Source: Desulfobulbaceae bacterium
GTDB taxonomy: Bacteria; Desulfobacterota; Desulfobulbia; Desulfobulbales; SURF-16
NCBI GenBank assembly: GCA_023230525.1
Contig: JALNXE010000126.1
Coordinates: 1 to 11,222, forward strand
Length of the DNA stretch: 11,222 bases
Reading direction: 5' to 3'
This document shows, piece after piece, positions 1 through 6,619 of this stretch. Every line of letters starts with the position of its first letter. Position 1 is the first letter of the stretch. The position numbers and the translations under genes were made by a program. Under the pieces are notes generated by a model that was not told the DNA's origin, did not search any database, and saw nothing but the letters and a program-made list of their open reading frames with translations.

Positions 1-53
1 ACATGCCTCATATTCTGGGGAGATGTTACAAAAATCCCGATACTTTTTGCCAT
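1..53 (-). CDS. DsrE-like small sulfur-relay protein, 5' end only (truncated by window edge)
   Basis: Reading the minus strand from 53, an ATG opens a frame giving MAKSIGIFVTSPQNMRH before the window ends. The start is supported by a strong Shine-Dalgarno GGAGG (complement at 60-64) six bases upstream. The pattern of a short basic start, a hydrophobic beta strand, 'VTSP' and a small polar turn matches the N-terminus of DsrE/DsrF-type proteins, which bind or transfer sulfane sulfur in the cytoplasm. It lies 87 bp downstream of tusA on the same strand, an arrangement common for sulfur-trafficking genes (TusA hands persulfide to DsrE-like partners). Only 17 codons are visible, so the family call rests on the start motif plus context. 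A generic small Rossmann-like or peroxiredoxin-like protein is the alternative. The tusA-dsrE gap contains a weak 5-bp hairpin (80-94) that might attenuate read-through. Confidence 0.5.
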   Translation of the reverse strand, partial: MAKSIGIFVTSPQNMRH

Positions 54-140
54 ATTATTCCTCCATTAAAGCAAACAAGAGCGGCGCCTCCGCTTTTGGC
101 AAATGCGCCGTCATTAATCATCACATGTGCTTCTTGTTAC

Positions 141-398
141 TTATTTTTTCTTGATAAAGAAACGGAAATAGCCGGATTCTTCCTTCTCGCCCACAAACTC
201 ATGCCCGGCCCTGGAGCACCAGCCCGGCAGGTCATTACGTGAACCCGGATCGGTTCCGAGAACTTCCAGAATCTCACCGGATTTAATCTTGTCAATTTCT
301 TTTTTGGTACGCAGCAAGGGCATTGGACAGCTCAGTCCTTTGGCATCCAGAGTGCGGTCTGCTTTAACATTATCCGGGGCTTTTTTTACGTCGCTCAT
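141..398 (-). CDS. tusA: TusA/SirA-family sulfur carrier protein
   Basis: An 85-residue cytoplasmic protein with the diagnostic TusA motif: LDAKGLSCPMPLL, with Cys24 in CPxP as the persulfide-carrying cysteine, followed by the family's beta-alpha-beta core and the 'GTDPGSRNDLPGWC' segment. A second cysteine (Cys61) sits in that segment. TusA proteins accept sulfane sulfur from cysteine desulfurases or rhodaneses and pass it to DsrE-like partners, to tRNA thiolation, or into dissimilatory sulfur metabolism. The ATG at 398 is preceded by AGGAGG (complement 404-409) with 5-base spacing, so the start is secure. Length is typical of the family (about 75-85 aa). It is divergent from a YeeE/YedE-type transporter and upstream of a DsrE-like gene, pointing to a sulfur (or selenium) uptake-and-relay role rather than only mnm5s2U tRNA modification. 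The family call is certain; the exact substrate is inference. Confidence 0.92.
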   Translation of the reverse strand: MSDVKKAPDNVKADRTLDAKGLSCPMPLLRTKKEIDKIKSGEILEVLGTDPGSRNDLPGWCSRAGHEFVGEKEESGYFRFFIKKK

Positions 399-448
399 CG
401 TTTCCTCCTCACAACAGATTTGACTTTGAAAAACTTTTACCTCAACCC

Positions 449-474
449 GCCTGTTGAAAACGATTCAACCAGGC
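449..474 (-). promoter_or_regulatory. Leader hairpin or operator upstream of tusA
   Basis: GCCTGTTGAA (449-458) and TTCAACCAGGC (464-474) form an inverted repeat of 10 pairs with one bulged base and a 5-base loop. It lies about 50 bases upstream of the tusA start on the transcribed strand and has no U-run after it, so it is more likely a leader structure or protein site than a terminator. Function is inferred only from position and symmetry. Confidence 0.3.
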
Positions 475-483
475 AACAATGAG

Positions 484-503
484 ATGATTAAATGAGTAAT
501 CAT
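484..503. promoter_or_regulatory. Perfect 7-bp dyad ATGATTA-N6-TAATCAT, candidate operator
   Basis: The arms at 484-490 and 497-503 are exact reverse complements separated by six bases, the geometry expected for a homodimeric helix-turn-helix regulator. The dyad lies upstream of the tusA leader and overlaps a TATGAT -10-like hexamer on the minus strand (complement 499-504). The binding protein is unknown. Confidence 0.35.
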
Positions 504-760
504 ATATTGATACAAGGTTTGAAATAACAAGAAAGAAATGTTATGTCAAGACGAAAAATGAATCATGGTTCAGGCATTATTGTTATCCATATTTTGGAGA
601 CAAATCCCTGTTATAACTTGCTTGACAAATTTTTTAGTCACGGGTAAAGGTTTATAAATCTTATAGTTTGCATGTGATTAATGACTTCCTTTGAAGTATT
701 GTTCAGGCGGTAATATTGGCTGCGGTCAATGAGGAAACATTAAAATTGGGGAGAAAAGAG

Positions 761-2005
761 ATGAGTGAGGAAAGCATTTTAGGAAGTAAAATCAAGGGGC
801 TGTACAAAAGCCTTTGCCAGTCGGAGTGGAATGCCACAATGACGGGCGTGCTGGTGGCCCTGTTCACCATCCTGATCATGGCCTGGTGGCGGCCCTGGGG
901 AGCAGTGGGCGCCATCCGTAACTGGGGCGACTGGATCATGTACGGCTTCACCAGCCTGATCGGCTCAGAAGCGGGAATTTTCGGTTATTATAGTGATGCT
1001 CCCGGTTCCATTCTGAAAGACACCGGCTCGGTTATCGGCATTGGTTTTGTGGGCGGGGCTTTTGTTTCTGCCTGCCTGGGCAATGATTTCGCCATCCGCA
1101 TCCCGCCGGTGCTGGAAATGTGCAAGGCCTTGGCGGCCGGCGTCTTCATGGGAATCGGTTCCGCATTGGCCGGCGGTTGTAATGTCGGCGGTTTCTTTAA
1201 TGCCATCGGCAACCTGTCTGCCCATGGTTTTGCCATGTGGCTCGGTCTGGTAATCGGCGTTATCATCGGCCTCAAATACATTTACTGGGAAATGGAACAT
1301 GTGACGTGGGGCAGCGGCGGCGCTAAAACCATCGAATTCCCCAAGGGGCTCAACTTCCTGCTCGGCCTCGTCGCCATTGCGGCATTGATTGGCGGCACCT
1401 ATATGTACGCAGGCAATGAAGACAGCGACAAGATCGCCTCACTTGGCGGTCTCCTGCTGATTGCCGCCGGCATAGGCTACTCCATGCAGCGCGGCCGCTG
1501 GTGCATGATTCAGGGCTTCCGTGAACCCCATATGACCGGCAACTGCACCATGGCTAAATCCGTGGCGCTCAGTATTTTTATCGTTGCCCTCGGGGCAACG
1601 GTTCTCAAATACGGTGTGCCGGTCAGGATTGACGGAGACCCCGTACTGGCGCCCATGAGCTATGTGCGCGGTACCTTTGGCTGGGGCGGCGTGGTCGGCG
1701 GTATTGTCTTCGGCTTAGGCGCCATGCTGGCAGGCGGCTGCGGTACCGGAACCCTCTGGCGCGTTGGTGAAGGACAGGTAAAGCTGTGGATCGTTGTGCC
1801 GATTTTCGGCATCACCAACTCCATCATGACCGCCTGGTTCGTAGACAAAGAGTTTGAGGCGGACGGCGTGCTGGGTAAATTTGTCTACCTGCCCGATGTC
1901 ATGGGTTATGGCGGCTCCCTGTTTCTCATCACCGCCTTCCTGCTTTTCTGGTATATCACGGTTGACTGGAATGAAGAATCCAATAAGTTGATTGTGGAAA
2001 TGTAA
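761..2005 (+). CDS. YeeE/YedE-family inner-membrane sulfur (thiosulfate-type) transporter
   Basis: A 414-residue polytopic membrane protein. The conserved cysteine motifs of the YeeE/YedE (TsuA) family are all visible: ALAGGCNVGG (Cys140), GRWCMIQGFR (Cys248) and LAGGCGTGTLWRVGEG (Cys327), each in or beside a glycine-rich hydrophobic segment. In characterised members such cysteines line the path that passes thiosulfate into the cytoplasm, and relatives are linked to selenium uptake. The start chosen is ATG at 761, with GGGGAGA at 748-754 as ribosome-binding site. A TTG at 716 in the same frame would add 15 polar residues and is less well supported. It is divergent from tusA and a DsrE-like gene, so imported sulfur probably enters a TusA/DsrE relay. 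It is monocistronic: two intrinsic terminators follow. The family call is firm; thiosulfate as the actual substrate is inference. Confidence 0.9.
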   Translation: MSEESILGSKIKGLYKSLCQSEWNATMTGVLVALFTILIMAWWRPWGAVGAIRNWGDWIMYGFTSLIGSEAGIFGYYSDAPGSILKDTGSVIGIGFVGGAFVSACLGNDFAIRIPPVLEMCKALAAGVFMGIGSALAGGCNVGGFFNAIGNLSAHGFAMWLGLVIGVIIGLKYIYWEMEHVTWGSGGAKTIEFPKGLNFLLGLVAIAALIGGTYMYAGNEDSDKIASLGGLLLIAAGIGYSMQRGRWCMIQGFREPHMTGNCTMAKSVALSIFIVALGATVLKYGVPVRIDGDPVLAPMSYVRGTFGWGGVVGGIVFGLGAMLAGGCGTGTLWRVGEGQVKLWIVVPIFGITNSIMTAWFVDKEFEADGVLGKFVYLPDVMGYGGSLFLITAFLLFWYITVDWNEESNKLIVEM

Positions 2006-2012
2006 GAGTAGA

Positions 2013-2050
2013 ACCAGGGCAATTTTCTCCTTGCCCTGGTTTCTCCTTTT
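2013..2050 (+). terminator. Intrinsic terminator 1 after the transporter gene
   Basis: A perfect 10-bp inverted repeat, ACCAGGGCAA (2013-2022) and TTGCCCTGGT (2031-2040), encloses an 8-base loop. It is followed by the pyrimidine-rich, incompletely U tail TTCTCCTTTT. It begins 8 bases after the stop codon. Confidence 0.75.
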
Positions 2051-2055
2051 GCAGC

Positions 2056-2093
2056 AACGCATTTCCGTTCTTTTCGGGAATGCGTTTTTTTTT
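2056..2093 (+). terminator. Intrinsic terminator 2 (tandem, strong)
   Basis: AACGCATTTCCG (2056-2067) pairs with CGGGAATGCGTT (2075-2086) through 12 bp with one G-U pair and a 7-base loop, followed by seven further T. It backs up the first terminator and insulates the downstream kinase promoter from the transporter gene. Confidence 0.85.
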
Positions 2094-2125
2094 GCCTTGA
2101 CAGTTAAAGTAGTATAGGTGAACAT

Positions 2126-2139
2126 TGGTATAATATAAT
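2126..2139 (+). promoter_or_regulatory. Extended -10 promoter for the kinase operon
   Basis: TGGTATAAT at 2126-2134 is a perfect extended -10 element (TG-N-TATAAT), and a second overlapping TATAAT follows at 2134-2139. No good -35 lies at 16-18 bp. A TTGACA at 2097-2102 is 26 bp away and too far to pair with it, which fits an extended -10 promoter. Transcription would begin near 2141, leaving a leader of about 39 bases before the kinase ATG. Confidence 0.6.
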
Positions 2140-2179
2140 ACTTAAGTTCTTCCTGAAACATCATTGAGCAGACCACAAG

Positions 2180-4021
2180 ATGATCGCCCCGAATACCGGC
2201 CTCCGCCCATATATCTCACTCGCCCCTGAACATCTGCTGCACGGTGATGAGGTTATCGTCATCGTCGATGATGAGATTGCCATCCGCGAGCCGCTCAAAC
2301 TCTATTTCGAACAAAACGACTTTGCTGTGGCCGATGCCAGCAGCGGCAGCGAATTACTCCGTCTGCTGGCAAACAAACATGTGGCGCTGGTCTTGCTCGA
2401 TATCGGCCTGCCGGATGCTGACGGCACTTCACTGCTCCCCCAAATCAGGGCAACCTATCCGGATGTTTCCATTGTCATGCTTTCCGGGCAGTCAGATATC
2501 CAGGTTGCCCTGGATTGTATCCGCAACGGCGCCGATGATTACATCACCAAACCCGTCCAGTTCAACGAGATCATGGTGGCGGTGAAAAAGAACCTGGAAA
2601 AAAGGCGGCTGATCCTGGAAAACCGCCGCTACCAGGAGGACCTGGAACAGGCCTATTTCCGCATCCAGCTGCTGCATCAGCTCTCCCTGAAAATGAACAG
2701 CGTCTACATAAATGCCGTGGAGCTGGATGAGATTCTCCGCGCCATTCTGGTGGGTATTACCGCCAACGAAGGGTTGCGCTTCAACCGGGCATTTCTAGCC
2801 TTATTTGACCCTAGCAATCAATTTCTGGAAGGCAGAATGGCCATTGGACCGGGCTGCCGGGAGGAAGCCGCGCAGATATGGGCGGAAATGCGGGCCAAGG
2901 AACTGAACTTCAACGAAATCATCAAAAATCTCGGCCAGGCATGCATGCGGGAAGATGCTGCCGTCAACCAGATCGTCAAAAGTCTCAGGATACCCATCAC
3001 CCTGACTGACCATATCCTGATCAAATCAGCCACGGAAAGACAGAGCTTTAAAGTCAACGGCGGCATCTCCTCGATTCCTGTTCCCCGCGACCTGATCAAC
3101 CTGCTTAAAGAGGACACCTTTGTCGTGGTTCCCCTTTTTGCGCCGGGCCGCTCCATCGGCGTCATTATCGCCGACAACTATGTCACCCGCAAACCCATTC
3201 CTGACAGCCATGTCAGCACCCTGGAACTTTTCGCCAGCCAGGGAAGCCTTGCCATTGAACAGAGCCGTCTGTATATGGATATGCAGAAAAAAATCGATGA
3301 GCTGGAAGAGGTGACCCAGGAACTGGACAAAAACAAAGATCTGCTGATTGAGGCTGAAAGATACTCTGCCCTGGGCCAGATGGCGGCCCAGATGGTGCAT
3401 ATCATCAGAAATCCCATCACCTCCATCGGCGGGGTTGCCCGCATACTCGGCCGCAAAATTGAAGGAGCGGAATGGAAAAAATATCTTGATGTCATGGTCA
3501 AGGAAACCGACCGGCTGGAGGCCACCCTCACCGAACTCTTCGACTTTGTCAGTCAGCCCCAGGGCGAAAAACAGCTCAGCAACCTCTACCCGCTCATCCG
3601 CAAAACCGTCATTCTGCTGCAGACCAGCCTGGTGAAACAGCATATTACCTGGGCCCTGGACCTTGCCGAGCCAGACCCTGTCATTTTTATGGACCCCAAG
3701 CAGATACGGCGGGTTTTCCTGAACATCATCCGCAACGCCATGGAGGCCATGCCCAATGGCGGAACCCTGAAGATATCAGCCACGGTTGACAACGAGTGGG
3801 TCCATGTTTCTCTCCGGGATACGGGGATCGGCCTTTCCGGGGCCTATCTGGACAAGGCGACCGAGCCCTTTTTTACCACCAAGACCTATGGCACGGGCAT
3901 GGGTCTCACGCTGGTGGACCGGTTTATCAAGGCCCATGGGGGAAATTTTTCACTGAACCGCCACGACAACGGACTGGAAGTGAAGATCAATCTCCCCCTG
4001 GCAAAAAATGAAGATATCTGA
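2180..4021 (+). CDS. Cytoplasmic hybrid sensor: REC - GAF - histidine kinase
   Basis: A 613-residue soluble signalling protein with no membrane segment. Residues about 24-140 are a receiver domain: acidic pocket Asp30/Asp31, phospho-acceptor Asp74 (LLDIGLPD), Ser102 and Lys124 (TKP). A coiled coil follows, then a GAF-like sensory region at roughly 180-360 and a second coiled coil at 362-395. The kinase core comes next: H box with His407 (MVHIIRNPIT), N box Asn515/Asn519, G1 DTGIG (Asp547), F box EPFFTTK, and G2 GTGMG (571-575). The residue after the phospho-accepting His is Ile rather than the usual Glu/Asp, while the rest of the ATP site looks intact. Having REC at the N-terminus suggests it is driven by another kinase or works in a phosphorelay. 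The Shine-Dalgarno is weak, but no better in-frame start precedes the REC domain. It overlaps the next gene by 14 bp, so the two are probably translationally coupled. The GAF ligand is unknown. Confidence 0.9.
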   Translation: MIAPNTGLRPYISLAPEHLLHGDEVIVIVDDEIAIREPLKLYFEQNDFAVADASSGSELLRLLANKHVALVLLDIGLPDADGTSLLPQIRATYPDVSIVMLSGQSDIQVALDCIRNGADDYITKPVQFNEIMVAVKKNLEKRRLILENRRYQEDLEQAYFRIQLLHQLSLKMNSVYINAVELDEILRAILVGITANEGLRFNRAFLALFDPSNQFLEGRMAIGPGCREEAAQIWAEMRAKELNFNEIIKNLGQACMREDAAVNQIVKSLRIPITLTDHILIKSATERQSFKVNGGISSIPVPRDLINLLKEDTFVVVPLFAPGRSIGVIIADNYVTRKPIPDSHVSTLELFASQGSLAIEQSRLYMDMQKKIDELEEVTQELDKNKDLLIEAERYSALGQMAAQMVHIIRNPITSIGGVARILGRKIEGAEWKKYLDVMVKETDRLEATLTELFDFVSQPQGEKQLSNLYPLIRKTVILLQTSLVKQHITWALDLAEPDPVIFMDPKQIRRVFLNIIRNAMEAMPNGGTLKISATVDNEWVHVSLRDTGIGLSGAYLDKATEPFFTTKTYGTGMGLTLVDRFIKAHGGNFSLNRHDNGLEVKINLPLAKNEDI

Positions 4022-5054
4022 ACAATCCCATCTTGCCATCTACAAAATCGAAACCGGGACCAACCAAAAAGTTCCGCTAAGTAAAAACCAGGCCGACCTG
4101 CCCTTTGCTCCGGGTCAACTTATCAAAGGCGTTGTGGCCGGATTTACCGGAGACGGCAAGGTGCTGCTGGATATCGGGGGGCAAACGGTAACCGCCAGAA
4201 CCCTGGTGCCCTTGACCCTGGGCAGTGAGCTGTGGCTGGAAACAGGGGAAAGCGGCAGTTCCCCTCTTTTGACCCTGGCCGCCAAGAAAGGGGCTGTGCA
4301 GGATTTTCTGAAACTGCTCATTGCCGGGGCGCCATTGGCTTCAGCCAATACCAGGGGGCTTGCCGATCTGCTTTCCGCATTGTTACCAGAGCTTGCATCC
4401 CAGGCATCTGCCGGCGGCCAGGTATCAACAGGCAGTCTGATTGCGGCGACAAGCGGCGGCGAACCCTTCCCGGAAGCCATCAAGATGCTGACCCTGCTGC
4501 TTGGCAGCTCATCCGGACCACGGAAGGAAATCTTGCAGCTGCTTGATACTCTCGAGCAAAAGGACTCCATACAGAAGCCCGTACTCGACCCGCCCGCGGA
4601 AAAACTGGTGAAAATCCTGGCCGCCCATCAGCAGATAAACAGCCAGCCACCCCAGAAAATAGAGCAGAACTTTTTACTCTTTCCCTGTTTCTTTGCAGGA
4701 AATACCGGCTGGGGTGAATGGATTTTTTCCATGGAAAAACAGGCCGGCCAGGAACGGCAGGAACGTTACAGCCTGTCCTTTTATCTGGAAATGAGCCGGC
4801 TCGGACCTCTTGCCCTGCAGGCAACCATTGCCGGCAAGACTATCACCGGCCAGTTCCTGCTCGCATCGGAAAAAGCCAAGGCCCATGTGGCGGACCATGT
4901 TCAGGAGCTTGTCCAGATTCTGGACAAACAGGGCTATCAGCCTGCCGGTTTCACCTGCCGGGTAAGCAAGGAGAATATGGTCAGCCAATTGAAGGAAGCG
5001 CTGGAGGAAAAGGCGGCCATCCGGCGGTTCTCACTCCTTGACGTCAGCGTCTGA
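4008..5054 (+). CDS. FliK C-terminal-domain-like protein of unknown function
   Basis: 348 residues with no signal peptide or membrane helix. Residues about 33-92 form a compact beta-rich block (PGQLIKGVVAGF, LLDIGGQTVTAR, LGSELWLE) seen at the front of proteins often labelled hook-length control protein. The middle (about 95-215) is Ala/Gly/Leu-rich and low in complexity. Residues about 255-320 (YLEMSRLGPLALQATIAG, then an amphipathic helix and LDKQGYQPAGF) resemble the FliK C-terminal 'Flg_hook' fold. True FliK sets flagellar hook length and switches export specificity, but there is no flagellar gene nearby and the protein is coupled (14-bp overlap) to a histidine kinase. It may therefore be a paralogue with another role. 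The ATG at 4008 lies inside the kinase gene. The 3' end overlaps the convergent MFS gene by 24 bp. The domain call is moderate; function is not assigned. Confidence 0.6.
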   Translation: MKISEQSHLAIYKIETGTNQKVPLSKNQADLPFAPGQLIKGVVAGFTGDGKVLLDIGGQTVTARTLVPLTLGSELWLETGESGSSPLLTLAAKKGAVQDFLKLLIAGAPLASANTRGLADLLSALLPELASQASAGGQVSTGSLIAATSGGEPFPEAIKMLTLLLGSSSGPRKEILQLLDTLEQKDSIQKPVLDPPAEKLVKILAAHQQINSQPPQKIEQNFLLFPCFFAGNTGWGEWIFSMEKQAGQERQERYSLSFYLEMSRLGPLALQATIAGKTITGQFLLASEKAKAHVADHVQELVQILDKQGYQPAGFTCRVSKENMVSQLKEALEEKAAIRRFSLLDVSV

Positions 5055-6473
5055 TGCCATTTTCGCGCTGATGAAAACCGGCCTCTGCCAGGAAAGGACC
5101 ACGGCGCCCAGCCCGACCAGGGAAACCAGCAGAAAGGAACTGCGCAGCGCCAGACAGAAGGATCCGGCCTGCGCCACGGAGTACTCCTTCAGTTCCGCTC
5201 CCCCGGTTATCTGCCGGAAAAAAAAGGAGAAAAAAAGCCCGGCCAGGGCAACACCCAGCATCATGCCCAGATTGCGGGCCGTGGCGAGCAGCGCGGCCGC
5301 GGTGCCACTGTTTTTTTCAGCCATCCTGGCCAGCACCGAGGCGCTGTTGGGTGACAGGAATATCGCCTGACCGAGCCCCAGGAAAGCAAGCCGAACGGCG
5401 ACTTCTGCAGGCTGCGTTTCCGGCGACAGGAAGGCCAGCAGCAGCAGACCGATGGTGGAAAAGGCCAGCCCAAGGGTGGAGAGAATTCTCGCCCCGATTG
5501 AGTCGGAAAGCCAGCCGGCAACCGGGGCCACCACTATGGCGGCAAGGGGGATGGTCGTCATGGTTAACCCTATCCTTGAGGCGGGAAGACCCAGTACCCG
5601 ATCAAGGTAAAAGGGGATGAGGATGAGCACGGAAAAGAGCAGCAGAAAGGAGAGCAGCGCGCTGACAAAGCCGACGGTAAAAAACCTTTTTTTCAGCAAG
5701 GACAGCGGCAGAACAGGTTCCTCGGCCCTTGATTCAATTCGGATAAACAGCAACAGGGCAGCCGCAGCGCAGCAGATCAGTGCCCCGCCCCACAGCGGAG
5801 AAATCTGCGCGGAAAAGGCATGGGTGAGCGAAAGGGAGGCGGTGGCCAGCAGAAAACTCCAGAGAATGGCCCCGGGCCAGTCATAGCTGTTTTTCGCCCG
5901 TTGCCGGGCAGCCGGGGGCGGAAGAATGAACTGAGACAGCAAGGCAACCCCTAAGCTTGCCGCCAGCGAAAAAAGAAACAACGCCCGCCAGGAAAAAAAC
6001 TCAATCAGGTAGCCGCCCAGCACAGGGCCGCTCATCAGTCCCAGCGAAACCGGAATGCCGATAAATCCCATGCTGCGGCCGAGTTTTTCCGGAGCAAAGG
6101 TCTGCCGGATAATGGCCGGGCCGTTGGCCATCATCATGGCCGCGCCCAGGGCCTGAAAAAAACGGGCACCGATCAGCATATTCAGGGAAGTTGCAAAGGC
6201 GCAGCCCGCGGACCCAAGACCGAACAGGAACAGGCCAAGCCCGTAAAATCTGCTCCGGCCCAGGCGGTCGGCAAGATGCCCCCAGAAAAGCAGGGTAGAA
6301 CTGGTGGTCAGCAGATAGGCCATCACGACCCACTCGGTCTTGTGCAGCGGGGCCTGAAACTCCGCCATAATCGAGGGGAGAGCGATGTTGACCATGGAGC
6401 TGTCCAGGGTGGACAGAAAAACCCCTGAGGCAACCACCAGAAATATCAGAATTTTCTTATCAAAAACGGCCAC
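5031..6473 (-). CDS. DHA2-type major facilitator superfamily exporter (EmrB/QacA-like)
   Basis: A 480-residue, very hydrophobic protein of the length expected for 14-helix MFS drug/proton antiporters. TM1 carries LDSSMVNIALP with the membrane Asp24 typical of DHA2 proteins. Motif A is GHLADRLGRSR (residues 66-75), motif B has Arg104 (GARFFQALGAA), and motif C, the antiporter motif, is GIPVSLGLMSGPVLGG (139-154). Such proteins export hydrophobic compounds across the inner membrane using the proton gradient. The start is GTG at 6473 with only a weak ribosome-binding site. The next candidates (Met27 in TM1, or later) would cut the Asp motif, so GTG is preferred. No membrane-fusion protein (EmrA) or TetR/MarR regulator is adjacent. 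It converges on the FliK-like gene with overlapping 3' ends and is divergent from the TlpA-like gene. Substrate cannot be predicted. Confidence 0.88.
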   Translation of the reverse strand: MAVFDKKILIFLVVASGVFLSTLDSSMVNIALPSIMAEFQAPLHKTEWVVMAYLLTTSSTLLFWGHLADRLGRSRFYGLGLFLFGLGSAGCAFATSLNMLIGARFFQALGAAMMMANGPAIIRQTFAPEKLGRSMGFIGIPVSLGLMSGPVLGGYLIEFFSWRALFLFSLAASLGVALLSQFILPPPAARQRAKNSYDWPGAILWSFLLATASLSLTHAFSAQISPLWGGALICCAAAALLLFIRIESRAEEPVLPLSLLKKRFFTVGFVSALLSFLLLFSVLILIPFYLDRVLGLPASRIGLTMTTIPLAAIVVAPVAGWLSDSIGARILSTLGLAFSTIGLLLLAFLSPETQPAEVAVRLAFLGLGQAIFLSPNSASVLARMAEKNSGTAAALLATARNLGMMLGVALAGLFFSFFFRQITGGAELKEYSVAQAGSFCLALRSSFLLVSLVGLGAVVLSWQRPVFISAKMASDADVKE

Positions 6474-6507
6474 GGTTCTGCGTCAATCCGGACAAAACAT
6501 CTTTTTA

Positions 6508-6537
6508 TTGACATAAAATGAACATTTTGAGTAGTCT
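6508..6537 (+). promoter_or_regulatory. Promoter of the TlpA-like gene with a dyad in its spacer
   Basis: TTGACA at 6508-6513 is a perfect -35; a -10-like TAGTCT lies 18 bp downstream at 6532-6537 (TAGAAT at 6546-6551 is an alternative). Between them sits AAAATG-AA-CATTTT (6515-6528), an exact 6+6 dyad in the position of a classical repressor operator. The promoter places the transcription start downstream of the ATG at 6518, supporting translation from 6620. Confidence 0.4.
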
Positions 6538-6619
6538 ATTTCTCTTAGAATGCATACAATTGGTGCATGAACCAAACCCGCATACAAATTTAACGAGTTC
6601 TACTCCATATGGTGAAATA

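Larger units (their letters stand above)
399..760. promoter_or_regulatory. Divergent regulatory gap between tusA and the YeeE-type transporter
   Basis: This 362-bp AT-rich stretch has no supported gene. It holds back-to-back promoter candidates. On the minus strand, a perfect TTGACA (complement 544-549) lies 17 bp from a poor -10, TATTTC (complement 521-526). On the plus strand, a perfect TTGACA at 622-627 lies 17 bp from a poor TAAAGG at 645-650, with better -10-like hexamers (TATAAA 653-658, TATAGT 662-667) at the wrong distance. It also carries dyads: ATGATTA-N6-TAATCAT at 484-503, and a bulged 10-bp inverted repeat at 449-474 that would form a hairpin in the tusA leader. The dyads look like operator sites, which would suit regulated sulfur uptake, but no regulator gene is in the window. 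Promoter assignments are eye-based. Confidence 0.4.

Noticed and set aside
3..242. Plus-strand 79-codon open frame at the left edge
   Set aside because: It runs antisense to the well-supported tusA and the DsrE-like start, has no ribosome-binding site and no recognisable motif.
716..760. TTG start adding 15 residues to the YeeE-type transporter
   Set aside because: The added residues are polar and unlike the family. ATG 761 has a better-placed GGGGAGA.
2097..2102. TTGACA as the -35 of the kinase promoter
   Set aside because: It is 26 bp from the TATAAT, too far for sigma-70. The extended -10 TGGTATAAT explains the promoter better.
6518..6619. Upstream ATG adding 34 residues before the TlpA-like signal peptide
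   Set aside because: It would bury the signal peptide, lacks an SD, and the candidate promoter starts transcription after it.
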